64,000 nt of DNA from Saprospiraceae bacterium (GTDB taxonomy: Bacteria > Bacteroidota > Bacteroidia > Chitinophagales > Saprospiraceae), in NCBI GenBank assembly GCA_016717105.1, contig JADKGF010000012.1:1-64000 (forward strand). Direction: 5' to 3'. The position numbers were made by a program, and so were the translations under genes. Positions within the stretch are counted from its first letter, which is position 1; the number at the start of each line of letters is the position of its first letter. Under the pieces are notes generated by a model. The model was not told the DNA's origin. It was given only the letters and a program-made list of their open reading frames with translations, and made no database searches. Positions 34,669-43,279 of this stretch are shown here, piece after piece.

Positions 34669-34699
34669 TTGCAGGATTCAATAATTTTGTATATATTTG
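34669..34699 (+). promoter_or_regulatory. Bacteroidota-type promoter TTG-N20-TATATTTG
   Basis: TTG at 34669-34671, 20-nt spacer, TATATTTG at 34692-34699. Transcription would begin around 34704-34706, at the ATG of the small ORF. Confidence 0.7.
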
Positions 34700-34704
34700 T
34701 ATCC

Positions 34705-34809
34705 ATGAAAGTAATCAGCAAACCGACACATCTGATTATTGTTCTAAAAAAATTAGAGAGAAAGAAAAAGAGCGGAGAGATACGACAGCGGCCTAAATAT
34801 ATTGATTGA
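34705..34809 (+). CDS. Possible leaderless 34-residue basic peptide
   Basis: ATG at 34705 is followed by 33 sense codons and TGA. The peptide begins MKVISKPTHLIIVL and continues KKLERKKKSGEIRQRPKYID. It is strongly basic and matches no family I know. The only support is the well-formed promoter whose predicted start site coincides with the ATG. The transcript could equally be a small non-coding RNA. Confidence 0.3.
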   Translation: MKVISKPTHLIIVLKKLERKKKSGEIRQRPKYID

Positions 34810-35062
34810 CAAAAAGTAATACTTCTTTTGTACTCAAAAGACTGTAACTGCTTGATGGTACAAAAATGTAAAAAAATAAATTTTCATATCAAAAGTGGTG
34901 TGAGAACAAGTTTGATATACAAACTATTCAGATTTAGAAATTATTTCACCTTAAAACAAGTAAAAAAATGAGTCCATAAATGCTAAACTAATTTAAATAA
35001 CTAAAATGTACATAGGTACAAAATAGTTATAATCCAAAAACCCACATAACAAAATTAAAAAA

Positions 35063-35125
35063 GAGCCCACTTATTTCCACTCTGCTAAGTGGAGTAGGCT
35101 CTCGTACCGTTGGATAACGGAGAGC
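35063..35125 (+). promoter_or_regulatory. Two mutually exclusive hairpins in the leader of the lipoprotein gene
   Basis: Hairpin 1 pairs GAGCC (35063-35067) with GGCTC (35097-35101), with an inner CACTTA/TAAGTG stem. Hairpin 2 pairs GCTCT (35098-35102) with AGAGC (35121-35125) around an inner CCGTT/AACGG stem. They share GCTC, so only one can form fully. A T6 run follows downstream. On the minus strand hairpin 1 is followed by T6 and would act as a terminator, but no minus-strand gene lies nearby. Confidence 0.5.
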
Positions 35126-35238
35126 TAAAGATAAGGTATTTTTTAATTTGTTATGATAATTTTATTTCAAAATCGGCTTAATCAAAAAATTGGCTGATAA
35201 ATTTCTTATTTTATTAACAGTTCAAAAAAACAATTAAC

Positions 35239-36057
35239 ATGAACAGATTAAAATTTTTATTGGCGACTTTGGTTGTCGCACTAGTTACTTTTGGGATTTA
35301 TTCTTGTGCTAAGGAAGAAAAATCGAGCATGGATAAATCTATCACTTCACAATCAGATAGCTTTGGGGAGTCTTGTCTCGAAGCAACAAGTTGTTCTCCA
35401 TATTTGCCAGAAATCATCAACAATGTGACTCTACCCTCTTATCCAGGATGTGTTTTTAGAGTTAGAGTTTCGGTTTGCGTTCAACAAGACATTATATTAG
35501 GAACAGAAATTTTCGTTAGCAACTATGAGCTTCTGGATGCAACAGATTGTCCAGAACTATGGGAAGAATGGAGCAATTTGGTGCTCGACCCCGAGTCTCA
35601 GGCTGGCGAGATCAATGAATTTGTAAACAACCTTGATCAACAAGTATATGCAAGGCTTGAAAATTATCTTTATGCAAAGCATGGAAATAAAGTCGGATGT
35701 GGTAGTCCATTAGGTACGCTTACAGTATCTTTTATCAAAGCATCTTGTAGCACAATATGTTCTCACCAATACGAACAAAATCCATATCCCAAAGATGGTG
35801 GTGATGGTTCTTTTGATAATGAAGTAACTGAATCTAGATTGTCCGATAAATATGGTACCTTGGTTAGAGCCAACTGCGATACCAATGGCTGTTGCCAGAG
35901 AAGGACATCTATCTGCTATAACCCTGAGAAAGATGAAGTTGAAAAAACCACAACTTCACATCCAACTCCAGGAGCTACTTGCTTAGGCGGAGTGGTAGAT
36001 ACGCCGCCAGCAGGTGTTTTAGTCAATTGTTTGCCGTGTAGTTTTAGCTGCAATTAA
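35239..36057 (+). CDS. Cys-rich putative lipoprotein
   Basis: 272 residues. The N-terminus has a signal sequence with a lipobox-like GIYSC (Cys23), predicting a lipoprotein. The mature part has many Cys residues in pairs and clusters (ATSCSPYLP, SCSTICSHQ, CDTNGCCQRRTSIC, CLPCSFSC), suggesting disulfide bonding outside the cytoplasm. No family is recognised. It lies upstream of a T9SS cargo gene, and both are flanked by the duplicated dprA tail, which suggests they entered the locus together. Confidence 0.8.
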   Translation: MNRLKFLLATLVVALVTFGIYSCAKEEKSSMDKSITSQSDSFGESCLEATSCSPYLPEIINNVTLPSYPGCVFRVRVSVCVQQDIILGTEIFVSNYELLDATDCPELWEEWSNLVLDPESQAGEINEFVNNLDQQVYARLENYLYAKHGNKVGCGSPLGTLTVSFIKASCSTICSHQYEQNPYPKDGGDGSFDNEVTESRLSDKYGTLVRANCDTNGCCQRRTSICYNPEKDEVEKTTTSHPTPGATCLGGVVDTPPAGVLVNCLPCSFSCN

Positions 36058-36139
36058 AGTAACATAAAGTATTAGGGCGATAGCAAGTGTTATCGTCCTA
36101 ATATATTTTGTTTTTCAAATCATAATAAATACTCAGAAC

Positions 36140-37807
36140 ATGAAATCATCCAAAATCATTTTTTTTGCGACAACATGTATGCTTTATTTAGTGCAAACTT
36201 TAAGCGCTCAACAGCCCTACCTGCCCAAATTTAAACAGGCAGACCCTGCTTGGCAGCATGTATTGGTCAATCCTCTTTTTCAAAAACACCCTAACGGGAG
36301 CCTTGCACAAAATTCATACACATGCGTAAGTACCCAATTAACTACCCAATTGGTCGTGGATAGTTTTTTGATTTCTGTTGTACCAACATTAAGCGAATTA
36401 GTTTTTTTAGATGGATTAATAGTTCAAAAAATAAATATTAATACTGGTGAAATATTATGGAAAGATATAATATATGATGCTAAAATAGATAGTATTGGTT
36501 GGGTATCTATACCTAAAATTATATACAGGAGAAGTGATGGAAATATTGAGTTTTGTGGAAATAGAAAAATAAAAGATGATAACATACAAATATTTGAGTA
36601 TTCCTACAGAGCAGTTTATGATTTTGACACAGGTGAAAGGACATTATATTATGACAAAGCAGAAAAGGCTACTTATCCTGATAAAATAGGTTCAACTAAT
36701 GGAACTTATTATAAATTAATAGAAGATTCTATATATTTGAAGTCATATTTATATTTAACAGGAGGTGACCAACCTGAAAGGGGCTTAAGTTTTTGTTTAG
36801 TAAATGCAACGCATGACTCTATACAGTTTCTCAAAACCATCATGATGGATCCACAAATGCCTGTACATCGATATACATTTAGAGCCATCAAAGCAGTAGA
36901 AGTCAATGATAGTATTTATGCTGTTTTATTAAACTTGGAAGCACAGCAGGGAAGTAGTTTTGCAGGCAAAAATATACTATACCTATTCAATTATAAAGAC
37001 ATAAATAATATTTATTTAGTAAAAACCATAGACATTACCGAGTACGCTATTTATGATTGGCGTTTTGGAAACGGCTCTGGACTTATTATGAATGAATTTG
37101 CTGACAAGCTATACATAATGGGAGAATATTATGATTTGGCGGAAAGAAAACAATTTAATTATTTTCTGAAGTTGGATGATACTGGTAATGTATTGGACTA
37201 TACGGATAAAATAAAAACCAATGATGATACATTTTATTTGCTTTATAAACCTATCCACATATCGGATACTCTAAAGCTGTTTTGGGCATATAAATCGAAA
37301 AACTCAGATAAAGAGATATCCTATGACATAGTCAAAATGAATGACAAAAAAGAGATGGAGTATCTAGCATCCTTTTTTCCTATTGGCAACAATGAAGAAT
37401 ATTTCAGTCCACATAATGCACTTTGGGTAGGTAACAGACTGATAATTTATGGTGTTTATGCTCTAGGTGTCACAGCTGACGAAAATGGCGAACCAAGACA
37501 TACCTATTACATCCTAGCATTTGATCTGGATGACCTCAAAAAAGGCTCGACGACTGTTTCTACATCGGATCCCATAGATATCGGAAAGCAAGTAGTAGTA
37601 TATCCTAATCCTACATTGGACAAGCTTTATATAAAAGGAGTAGATAACATCCAAAATATAGATATATACGATAGTCAAGGTAAGATGGTACCTACAAATA
37701 GTAGTAGTTATGATATGATAGACTTGGAAATATACCCACAAGGTGTTTATTTTGTAAAAATACAAACAAAAGATAGCCAAAAAACATTAAGGGTAATCAA
37801 AAAATAA
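36140..37807 (+). CDS. Secreted protein with type A T9SS C-terminal sorting domain
   Basis: 555 residues. A signal peptide (ends TLSAQ) precedes a region of beta-propeller-like strands (residues about 60-460) without a recognised catalytic motif. The C-terminal ~75 residues (VVVYPNPTLDKLYIKG ... IDIYDSQGKMV ... YPQGVYFVKI ... LRVIKK) are a standard Por-secretion type A sorting domain, which directs export by the type IX system and cleavage at the surface. The gene follows the Cys-rich lipoprotein by 82 bp. Confidence 0.88.
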   Translation: MKSSKIIFFATTCMLYLVQTLSAQQPYLPKFKQADPAWQHVLVNPLFQKHPNGSLAQNSYTCVSTQLTTQLVVDSFLISVVPTLSELVFLDGLIVQKININTGEILWKDIIYDAKIDSIGWVSIPKIIYRRSDGNIEFCGNRKIKDDNIQIFEYSYRAVYDFDTGERTLYYDKAEKATYPDKIGSTNGTYYKLIEDSIYLKSYLYLTGGDQPERGLSFCLVNATHDSIQFLKTIMMDPQMPVHRYTFRAIKAVEVNDSIYAVLLNLEAQQGSSFAGKNILYLFNYKDINNIYLVKTIDITEYAIYDWRFGNGSGLIMNEFADKLYIMGEYYDLAERKQFNYFLKLDDTGNVLDYTDKIKTNDDTFYLLYKPIHISDTLKLFWAYKSKNSDKEISYDIVKMNDKKEMEYLASFFPIGNNEEYFSPHNALWVGNRLIIYGVYALGVTADENGEPRHTYYILAFDLDDLKKGSTTVSTSDPIDIGKQVVVYPNPTLDKLYIKGVDNIQNIDIYDSQGKMVPTNSSSYDMIDLEIYPQGVYFVKIQTKDSQKTLRVIKK

Positions 37808-37852
37808 AAAAGCCATCCGAACTAACAAGTGCTTGGATGCCGGTGGCGATAA
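37808..37852 (-). terminator. Imperfect hairpin with T-run on the minus strand
   Basis: GCATCC and GGATGG arms lie around a 16-nt loop; on the minus strand this is followed by TTTTTTATTTTTT. It could act as a bidirectional end for the T9SS cargo gene. Pairing is imperfect. Confidence 0.4.
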
Positions 37853-37908
37853 AAAAGTAGCTTAATGATGCACTATTGTGCAGCAAAACCATAAGCTGAA
37901 TTTTTTTG

Positions 37909-37959
37909 TTTAAAGGCTTGATCAGATCACTTCCTGGCAAAAAATATGTGCTGACGTAA
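37909..37959 (+). repeat. 51-bp direct repeat, copy 2 (orphan dprA 3' end)
   Basis: This repeats the last 17 codons of dprA including the stop, with two synonymous differences from 34514-34564, but has no gene body in front. It marks the right edge of the segment carrying the lipoprotein and T9SS cargo genes. Confidence 0.95.
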
Positions 37960-37970
37960 TGTTGTCAAAA

Positions 37971-38010
37971 AAATCAGGGTTGCAAAAACAACTTTCTGCA
38001 ACCCTGATTT
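37971..38010. terminator. Perfect 14-bp hairpin terminator downstream of mdh
   Basis: AAATCAGGGTTGCA (37971-37984) pairs with TGCAACCCTGATTT (37997-38010). It is 25 nt after the mdh stop and is symmetrical enough to end transcripts from both sides. Confidence 0.85.
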
Positions 38011-38034
38011 ACATTTATAATTTGGAATAACTGA

Positions 38035-38961
38035 TCACATTTTATCAAAAACGTCCATTACTTCCTTAACTGCTGCTGCAGAATCATTGAGCAATTGCAT
38101 TTCGTCTTTATTGAGTTTCAGCTCGATAATGTCTTCAATACCGTTTTTGCTCATACGCACGGGTACGCCTACAAAAACATCTTTTAGACCATACTCGCCC
38201 GTGAGTTGCGCGCACACAGGATAAATGCGACTTTCATTTTTAACGATAGCTTCTACCATCTGCGCTGCTGCTGCACCAGGTGCATACCATGCGGATGTTC
38301 CCATCAATTTTACCAATTCTCCACCACCTGATTTGGTGCGATCCACAATAGCTGTTAGTTTTTCGCTATCTATAAGTTCTGTTACTGGAATACCTGCAAC
38401 AGTCGTATATCTAGGTAGAGGCACCATCGTATCTCCATGACCACCCAACAATAATGCTTGGATATCTTTTGGTGACACATTGAGTTCTGTAGCTAAAAAT
38501 GCTCTATATCTGGCTGTATCCAAGATACCTGCCATACCAAATACTCTTGAACGATCCAGTCCAGATGCCTTGAATGCAGCATACGTCATTACGTCTAGTG
38601 GATTGGATACCACGATAATGATTGGATTTTTAGAATATTCCAAAACTGATTTTACTACCGAAGTTACAATATTGGCATTGGTAGAAATCAAATCATCTCT
38701 ACTCATACCAGGCTTACGTGGAATACCCGCTGTGATTACGACTATATCCGAATTGGCCGTATCAGCATAATCACTAGTGCCTATCAGCGACGTACTATAA
38801 TGATCTATGGGCGCTTGCTGCCAAGTATCCAATGCCTTACCTTTCGCCAGATCACCGACGATATCTACCAATACTATTTCTTTAACAATGTCTTTGTGAG
38901 CCAAAACATTCGCCACAGTGGCACCGACATTGCCAGCTCCTATTACGGTAACTTTACTCAT
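38035..38961 (-). CDS. mdh: Malate dehydrogenase
   Basis: 308 residues, full length. NAD-dependent interconversion of malate and oxaloacetate in the TCA cycle. The Rossmann motif is GAGNVG (8-13), followed by Asp33 (LVDIVG) for NAD. The substrate loop is AGIPRKPGMSRDDL, and the catalytic His is in LLGGHGDTMVP. The sequence type is the LDH-like MDH common in Bacteroidota. A minus-strand TAATTTTG box (39030-39037) lies upstream. Confidence 0.97.
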   Translation of the reverse strand: MSKVTVIGAGNVGATVANVLAHKDIVKEIVLVDIVGDLAKGKALDTWQQAPIDHYSTSLIGTSDYADTANSDIVVITAGIPRKPGMSRDDLISTNANIVTSVVKSVLEYSKNPIIIVVSNPLDVMTYAAFKASGLDRSRVFGMAGILDTARYRAFLATELNVSPKDIQALLLGGHGDTMVPLPRYTTVAGIPVTELIDSEKLTAIVDRTKSGGGELVKLMGTSAWYAPGAAAAQMVEAIVKNESRIYPVCAQLTGEYGLKDVFVGVPVRMSKNGIEDIIELKLNKDEMQLLNDSAAAVKEVMDVFDKM

Positions 38962-39373
38962 TATGAATGATTTTTAATTAATTTGAAAATGATGTAACAA
39001 TTTAAAATCCTTTTTGGATTAAGAAAAAGCAAAATTACGATTTACTATCTACTAATTTAAATATGAAGCGATAATGTCGTACTTGTTTGTTTGTGGCCTT
39101 TTTGAACGTTAATTTGTCGTGTTTGTTTTGGTCATACAGTTTAATTAACGGCAGCCGTTCTAAATACTAAGTTCATTCTTTTGTAATGGTAAGTAATTGG
39201 GTTGTATCCAAAAAATTTATGAGCTTCTATCAAAATAATCAACTTGAGTCAAGTTGTCCTGAGCATATTTATTCACCACAAAAATCCATGTTTTCATCTG
39301 AAATTTTAAAAAAATGGTTGCAAATTATAATATAAAATTTTAACTTTGAGTTTAATTTTTAAAACGCAGAATC
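38962..39373. other. Intergenic region between divergent mdh and acyl-CoA dehydrogenase
   Basis: It carries the mdh upstream region on the left and a clear promoter for the acyl-CoA dehydrogenase on the right (39318-39348). No gene is seen in the middle part. Confidence 0.5.
39318..39348 (+). promoter_or_regulatory. Bacteroidota-type promoter TTG-N20-TAACTTTG
   Basis: TTG at 39318-39320, 20-nt spacer, TAACTTTG at 39341-39348, 25 nt before the ATG of the acyl-CoA dehydrogenase gene. Confidence 0.75.
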
Positions 39374-41186
39374 ATGGCAAAGTATATGTGTATGGATACC
39401 TTGAGATTTCTACTCTTTGATGTCCACAAAATTCAAGATTTATTAAAATACGAACGTTTTATTAATTTTGACGAATCATCCATCGATATCTTGCTCGATG
39501 CCGCCAAGTCTTGGGCAGATCAGGATTTTTATCCATATTACCGTGAAATGGACGAAAAACCAGTCTATTTCAAAGATGGGAAAACATATTGCCACCCGAT
39601 TCTCAAAAAAATATTTCAACATGCTGGTGAAAATGGTTGGTTGGGTACATATTTCGATAATGAAGATGGCGGAATGCAAATGCCCCTCACCTTATCTAAT
39701 GCCACCAATCATATCTTAGAAGCCGCCAATAATCATATACCAGGATATCTCGGACTTACTTCAGGTGCGGCGCATCTTATTGCAACTTTTGGCAATGAAA
39801 GTTTAAAATCTACCTTTTTGCCACCGATGCTTTCAGGAAAATGGGGCGGCACTATGGCACTGACCGAGCCTCAAGCTGGCAGTTCTCTATCAGATATTGT
39901 CACATCTGCTAGTCCGATTAACGATAGATTATTCCATATCAAAGGTCAAAAAATCTTTATCTCTGGTGGAGACCATGAAGCGGTCGATAATTTTGTACAT
40001 CTGACATTAGCAAGAGTCGATGGTGCACCACAAGGTACCAAAGGTATTTCGCTTTTTGTAGTGCCAAAATATCGGGTAAATGAAAGTGGAGAACTCGTAT
40101 ATAATGATGTGTGTGCGGTAGCAGATTTTCAGAAATTGGGCCAACGTGGATATAGCACGGTACATCTTGTGTATGGCGAAAAAGAAGACTGTGTCGGATA
40201 TCTTGTAGGGGAGCCTAATCAAGGATTGAAATATATGTTTCAGATGATGAATGGTGCAAGAATTGACGTAGGTATGACAGCCGCATCTACAGCAACAGCT
40301 GCTTACTATGCCGTCGCTCCAATATGCCAAAGAAAGACCACAAGGCAGACTTATCCAAAACACTGGTAGTAAGGATGCCGCTGAAAGTCAGACATTGATC
40401 ATCAATCATCCTGATGTGCGCCGTATGCTATTCCTACAAAAAGCAATCACTGAAGCATCACTTAGTCTATTGCTTGAGTGTTCTAAACACAGTGATATTG
40501 CTCATTGCGATACTGGTGAAGTCAAAGAAAATCACCAATTATTGCTCGAATTGCTCACACCAATAGCTAAAACCTATCCATCAGAAGCCGGAAGAATTGC
40601 CATAAATAATGGCCTTCAGATCTTAGGTGGTTACGGATTTTGTATGGACTTTCCACTACAGCAGTACTTACGAGATATCAGGATCATGTCGATCTACGAA
40701 GGTACCACAGGCATTCAGTCATTGGACTTATTGAGTAGAAAAATTCCGATGCAAAATGGCAAAGCATTGCAGTTGCTTACAGATCAAATAAATGCCACCA
40801 TCGAACAAACCAAAAAAGTTGATTCTTTAGCACCATATGCTGCTACTTTAGCACAGAAATCGGATGAAATACGCAAAGCACTCGGACATTTGATGCCTTA
40901 TGCCATGAACGGTGATTTCCAAAACTATCTGGCTGATGCTACCATCTTTATGGAAATGGCTGCAAATGTTGTCATCGCACACCAATGGCTCAAAATGGCA
41001 CTTATTGCTACACAAGCCATTGAAAATAAAGATACTAAGTTTGACACCAGCTTTTATCAATCAAAAATTCACACCATGAAGTTTTATTTCAAATATGAAT
41101 TACCAAAAACAAAAGCATGTCTTGAAACTTTATTGCATGCTGATCGGTTAACATTGGTCGATGACACAAAGGACTTATTTTTTTAA
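39374..41186 (+). CDS. Acyl-CoA dehydrogenase, long FadE/DmdC-like form (frameshift)
   Basis: About 604 residues after restoring one base near 40315 (TAYYAVSLQYAKERPQGR). Flavin-dependent alpha,beta-dehydrogenation of an acyl-CoA is expected. The FAD-binding middle domain has MALTEPQAGSSLSD and KIFISGGDHE, and the C-terminal helical domain has LQILGGYGF and IYEGTTGIQSLDL, whose Glu is the likely catalytic base. An extra C-terminal domain after about residue 460 matches the longer subfamily. The substrate cannot be told from sequence. It has its own promoter and is followed by an SCP2 protein, which suggests lipid or acyl-CoA handling. Confidence 0.92.
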
Positions 41187-41207
41187 TCTTATAATATAGT
41201 AGTAAAC

Positions 41208-41504
41208 ATGAATTTCGAATCCATATTATCAGCAGTAAATGCCCAAGCAGAAAATTTAGCTCCATTTGGTGCTAAGCTGAAATTTGTATTAGGCGATGAC
41301 ATCATTATGATCGATGGCACAGGAGACAAAAATCTGGTTTCCCAAAAAGACGAAGAGGCAGCTTGTACCATTTCTACTGATACTGACACATTTATGAAGC
41401 TAAAAAGCGGAGACCTAAATCCAATGATGGCTGTCATGTCTGGCAAAGTCAAAATAAAAGGTGACATGGGCTTGGCAATGAAATTGCAGTCATTGATACA
41501 ATAA
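41208..41504 (+). CDS. SCP2 sterol-carrier-domain protein
   Basis: 98 residues, a single SCP2 domain (DTFMKLKSGDLNPMMAVMSGKVKIKGDMGLAMKLQSLI). Such proteins bind fatty acyl-CoA or other lipids in a hydrophobic pocket. It lies 21 bp after the acyl-CoA dehydrogenase on the same strand and ends at a strong terminator, so the two probably form an operon. Confidence 0.92.
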   Translation: MNFESILSAVNAQAENLAPFGAKLKFVLGDDIIMIDGTGDKNLVSQKDEEAACTISTDTDTFMKLKSGDLNPMMAVMSGKVKIKGDMGLAMKLQSLIQ

Positions 41505-41521
41505 TTAATGTATAACTTGGT

Positions 41522-41557
41522 AAACATAGGTTGTTTTCAAGGCAACCTATGTTTTTT
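41522..41557. terminator. Rho-independent terminator
   Basis: AAACATAGGTTG (41522-41533) pairs with CAACCTATGTTT (41543-41554) and is followed by T's. It lies between the convergent SCP2 and aroA genes and may serve both. Confidence 0.85.
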
Positions 41558-41574
41558 AGAAGATCTTACTTTCG

Positions 41575-42846
41575 TTATTGTGATGAATCTAAACTCATAA
41601 TAAATCCCAACGATCTCAGATCTTTCCAAAAATCAGGATAGGACTTAGAAACGACTTCAGGGTGTTTGATACTAATAGGAAAGATGAGTGCCAATGGTGC
41701 AAAAGCCATCGCCATCCGATGATCGTCAAATGTCTCAATAACAGGTATCTCATCTGCTACACATGTTGCGAGACCTTCTTGCATAAAATATTCAATACCC
41801 GTTTTTTTACTGAATTTTTCAGGCATTATATTCAAAAATACTTGCAATTTTAATAGCTCGCTTTGCAAAGCTGCGATACGGTCTGTTTCCTTTATTCTCA
41901 ATGTATGCAAGCCCGAAAACAAAGCTATGGTACCCAATCCAGCACAAATCACAGAAACTGTCTGTGTGAGATCAGGTATGTCAGCAAAGTTTTGTTCTAA
42001 ATTACTCAGTTTTGACGCATCTGAAGCCTTTACAATGGTAATCATATTATCTCCAAAGTGCGTCTCAATGCCGTATTTTTTGGCAATTTCTACAATCTCT
42101 ACATCTCCTTGGATACTACCCTTTTGCAATCCTTTTAATGTCAAATCTGCCGTATCACTAAGTGCAGCAATGGCATAATAATACGAAGCTGCGGACCAAT
42201 CGGCTTCTACAGTAAAATCCTTGACTTGATAACTTTGATTCGGTATCTTGATGGTCTTGTCTTCCCAGCTGGATGCAATGCCAAAATATTCCATTATGGA
42301 CAGTGTCATTCTGATGTAAGGCTCTGAGACGATTTCGCCATCTAAGTGCAGCATCAATCCATTAGGTAGCGTCGGTGCTATCATCAACAATGCCGACACA
42401 AACTGTGAACTCACATCGGCCGATAAAGTAATTTCATCTTTTAACTCGGCCACAGGTGGTCCAATTTTTATTGGTGGATATCCTTCATTATCGACATATG
42501 AAATATTTGCGCCCAAGTCATTTAATGCAGTAACTAAGTGGCTGATCGGTCTTTGTTTCATTCGTTCAGAGCCGGTCAGTATTTGAGTTCCTTCTTTGAC
42601 TGCAAGGTAAGCCGTCAAAAACCGAAATGTAGTCCCAGCATGTCCTGCGTCGTATAGTGTTTCATGGCTATTGAGCAATCGCTCCATGGTGATCGTGTCA
42701 TCACTATGAGACAAGTTATCTATCTTGAAATATTGGTTGGACAATGCGCGAATTAGCAGCACTCGGTTAGAAATACTTTTGGATCCATCCAAAGTGATTT
42801 CACCAGAAATGTTCCTGTTTGGGCATGATAAAGTGATATTTTGCAT
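41575..42846 (-). CDS. aroA: 3-phosphoshikimate 1-carboxyvinyltransferase (EPSP synthase)
   Basis: 423 residues from the ATG at 42846; an in-frame TTG at 42870 is less likely. It transfers the enolpyruvyl group of PEP to shikimate-3-phosphate in aromatic amino-acid synthesis. Visible motifs are DGSKSISNR near the N-terminus, the PEP-site loop AGHAGTTFRF (variant of the usual GNAGT), QRPISHL, LRIKETDR and FDDHRMAMAFAP. It lies 25 bp after an OsmC-family gene on the same strand. Confidence 0.96.
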   Translation of the reverse strand: MQNITLSCPNRNISGEITLDGSKSISNRVLLIRALSNQYFKIDNLSHSDDTITMERLLNSHETLYDAGHAGTTFRFLTAYLAVKEGTQILTGSERMKQRPISHLVTALNDLGANISYVDNEGYPPIKIGPPVAELKDEITLSADVSSQFVSALLMIAPTLPNGLMLHLDGEIVSEPYIRMTLSIMEYFGIASSWEDKTIKIPNQSYQVKDFTVEADWSAASYYYAIAALSDTADLTLKGLQKGSIQGDVEIVEIAKKYGIETHFGDNMITIVKASDASKLSNLEQNFADIPDLTQTVSVICAGLGTIALFSGLHTLRIKETDRIAALQSELLKLQVFLNIMPEKFSKKTGIEYFMQEGLATCVADEIPVIETFDDHRMAMAFAPLALIFPISIKHPEVVSKSYPDFWKDLRSLGFIMSLDSSQ

Positions 42847-42871
42847 AGTAATTCGGGTAACGAATGTCAAA

Positions 42872-43279
42872 TCAGTCAGCCCACTTAAAGACGATATTTT
42901 GATTTACGTCTGGATGCAAGCTAAGCGCTACGGGACATGAACGACCAGCTGCTTCTAAGATTTTTATCTCTTTTTTGGAGTATTTGTGGTCGGGCATGAT
43001 CACGTGTACATCGATGCCTGAGATGCGTCTCGGATCAGCAGCCATGTGTTTGGTAATTTCTAGCTTGGTACCATCGATATTGATTTCGTGGTTGTTTGCG
43101 GCGATACCCATGATGGTGATCATACACGCACCGAGCGATGTGGCTGCAAGGTCTGTAGGTGAGAAGGCTTGCCCTTTACCATTATTGTCGATGGGTGCAT
43201 CCGTAATAAATGTCTGACCTGACCTGATATGCGTACATTCAGTCCTTAAATCACCTTTGTAAAGAATGGTTGATGTCAT
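42872..43279 (-). CDS. OsmC-family protein
   Basis: 135 residues. The two redox Cys positions typical of OsmC/Ohr-like proteins are present (LGACMIT and GRSCPVALSLHP), so reduction of peroxides or related disulfide chemistry is expected. Its start overlaps the phoH stop by 4 nt, showing an operon with translational coupling. Confidence 0.92.
   Translation of the reverse strand: MTSTILYKGDLRTECTHIRSGQTFITDAPIDNNGKGQAFSPTDLAATSLGACMITIMGIAANNHEINIDGTKLEITKHMAADPRRISGIDVHVIMPDHKYSKKEIKILEAAGRSCPVALSLHPDVNQNIVFKWAD

Larger units (their letters stand above)
34565..35238. other. Intergenic region after dprA: promoter, small ORF and structured leader
   Basis: This 674-bp region holds a (TA)n tract (34615-34631), a strong promoter match (34669-34699), a possible 34-codon ORF (34705-34809), and two overlapping hairpins (35063-35125) before the lipoprotein gene. 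The rest is AT-rich with no recognisable gene. Confidence 0.6.
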
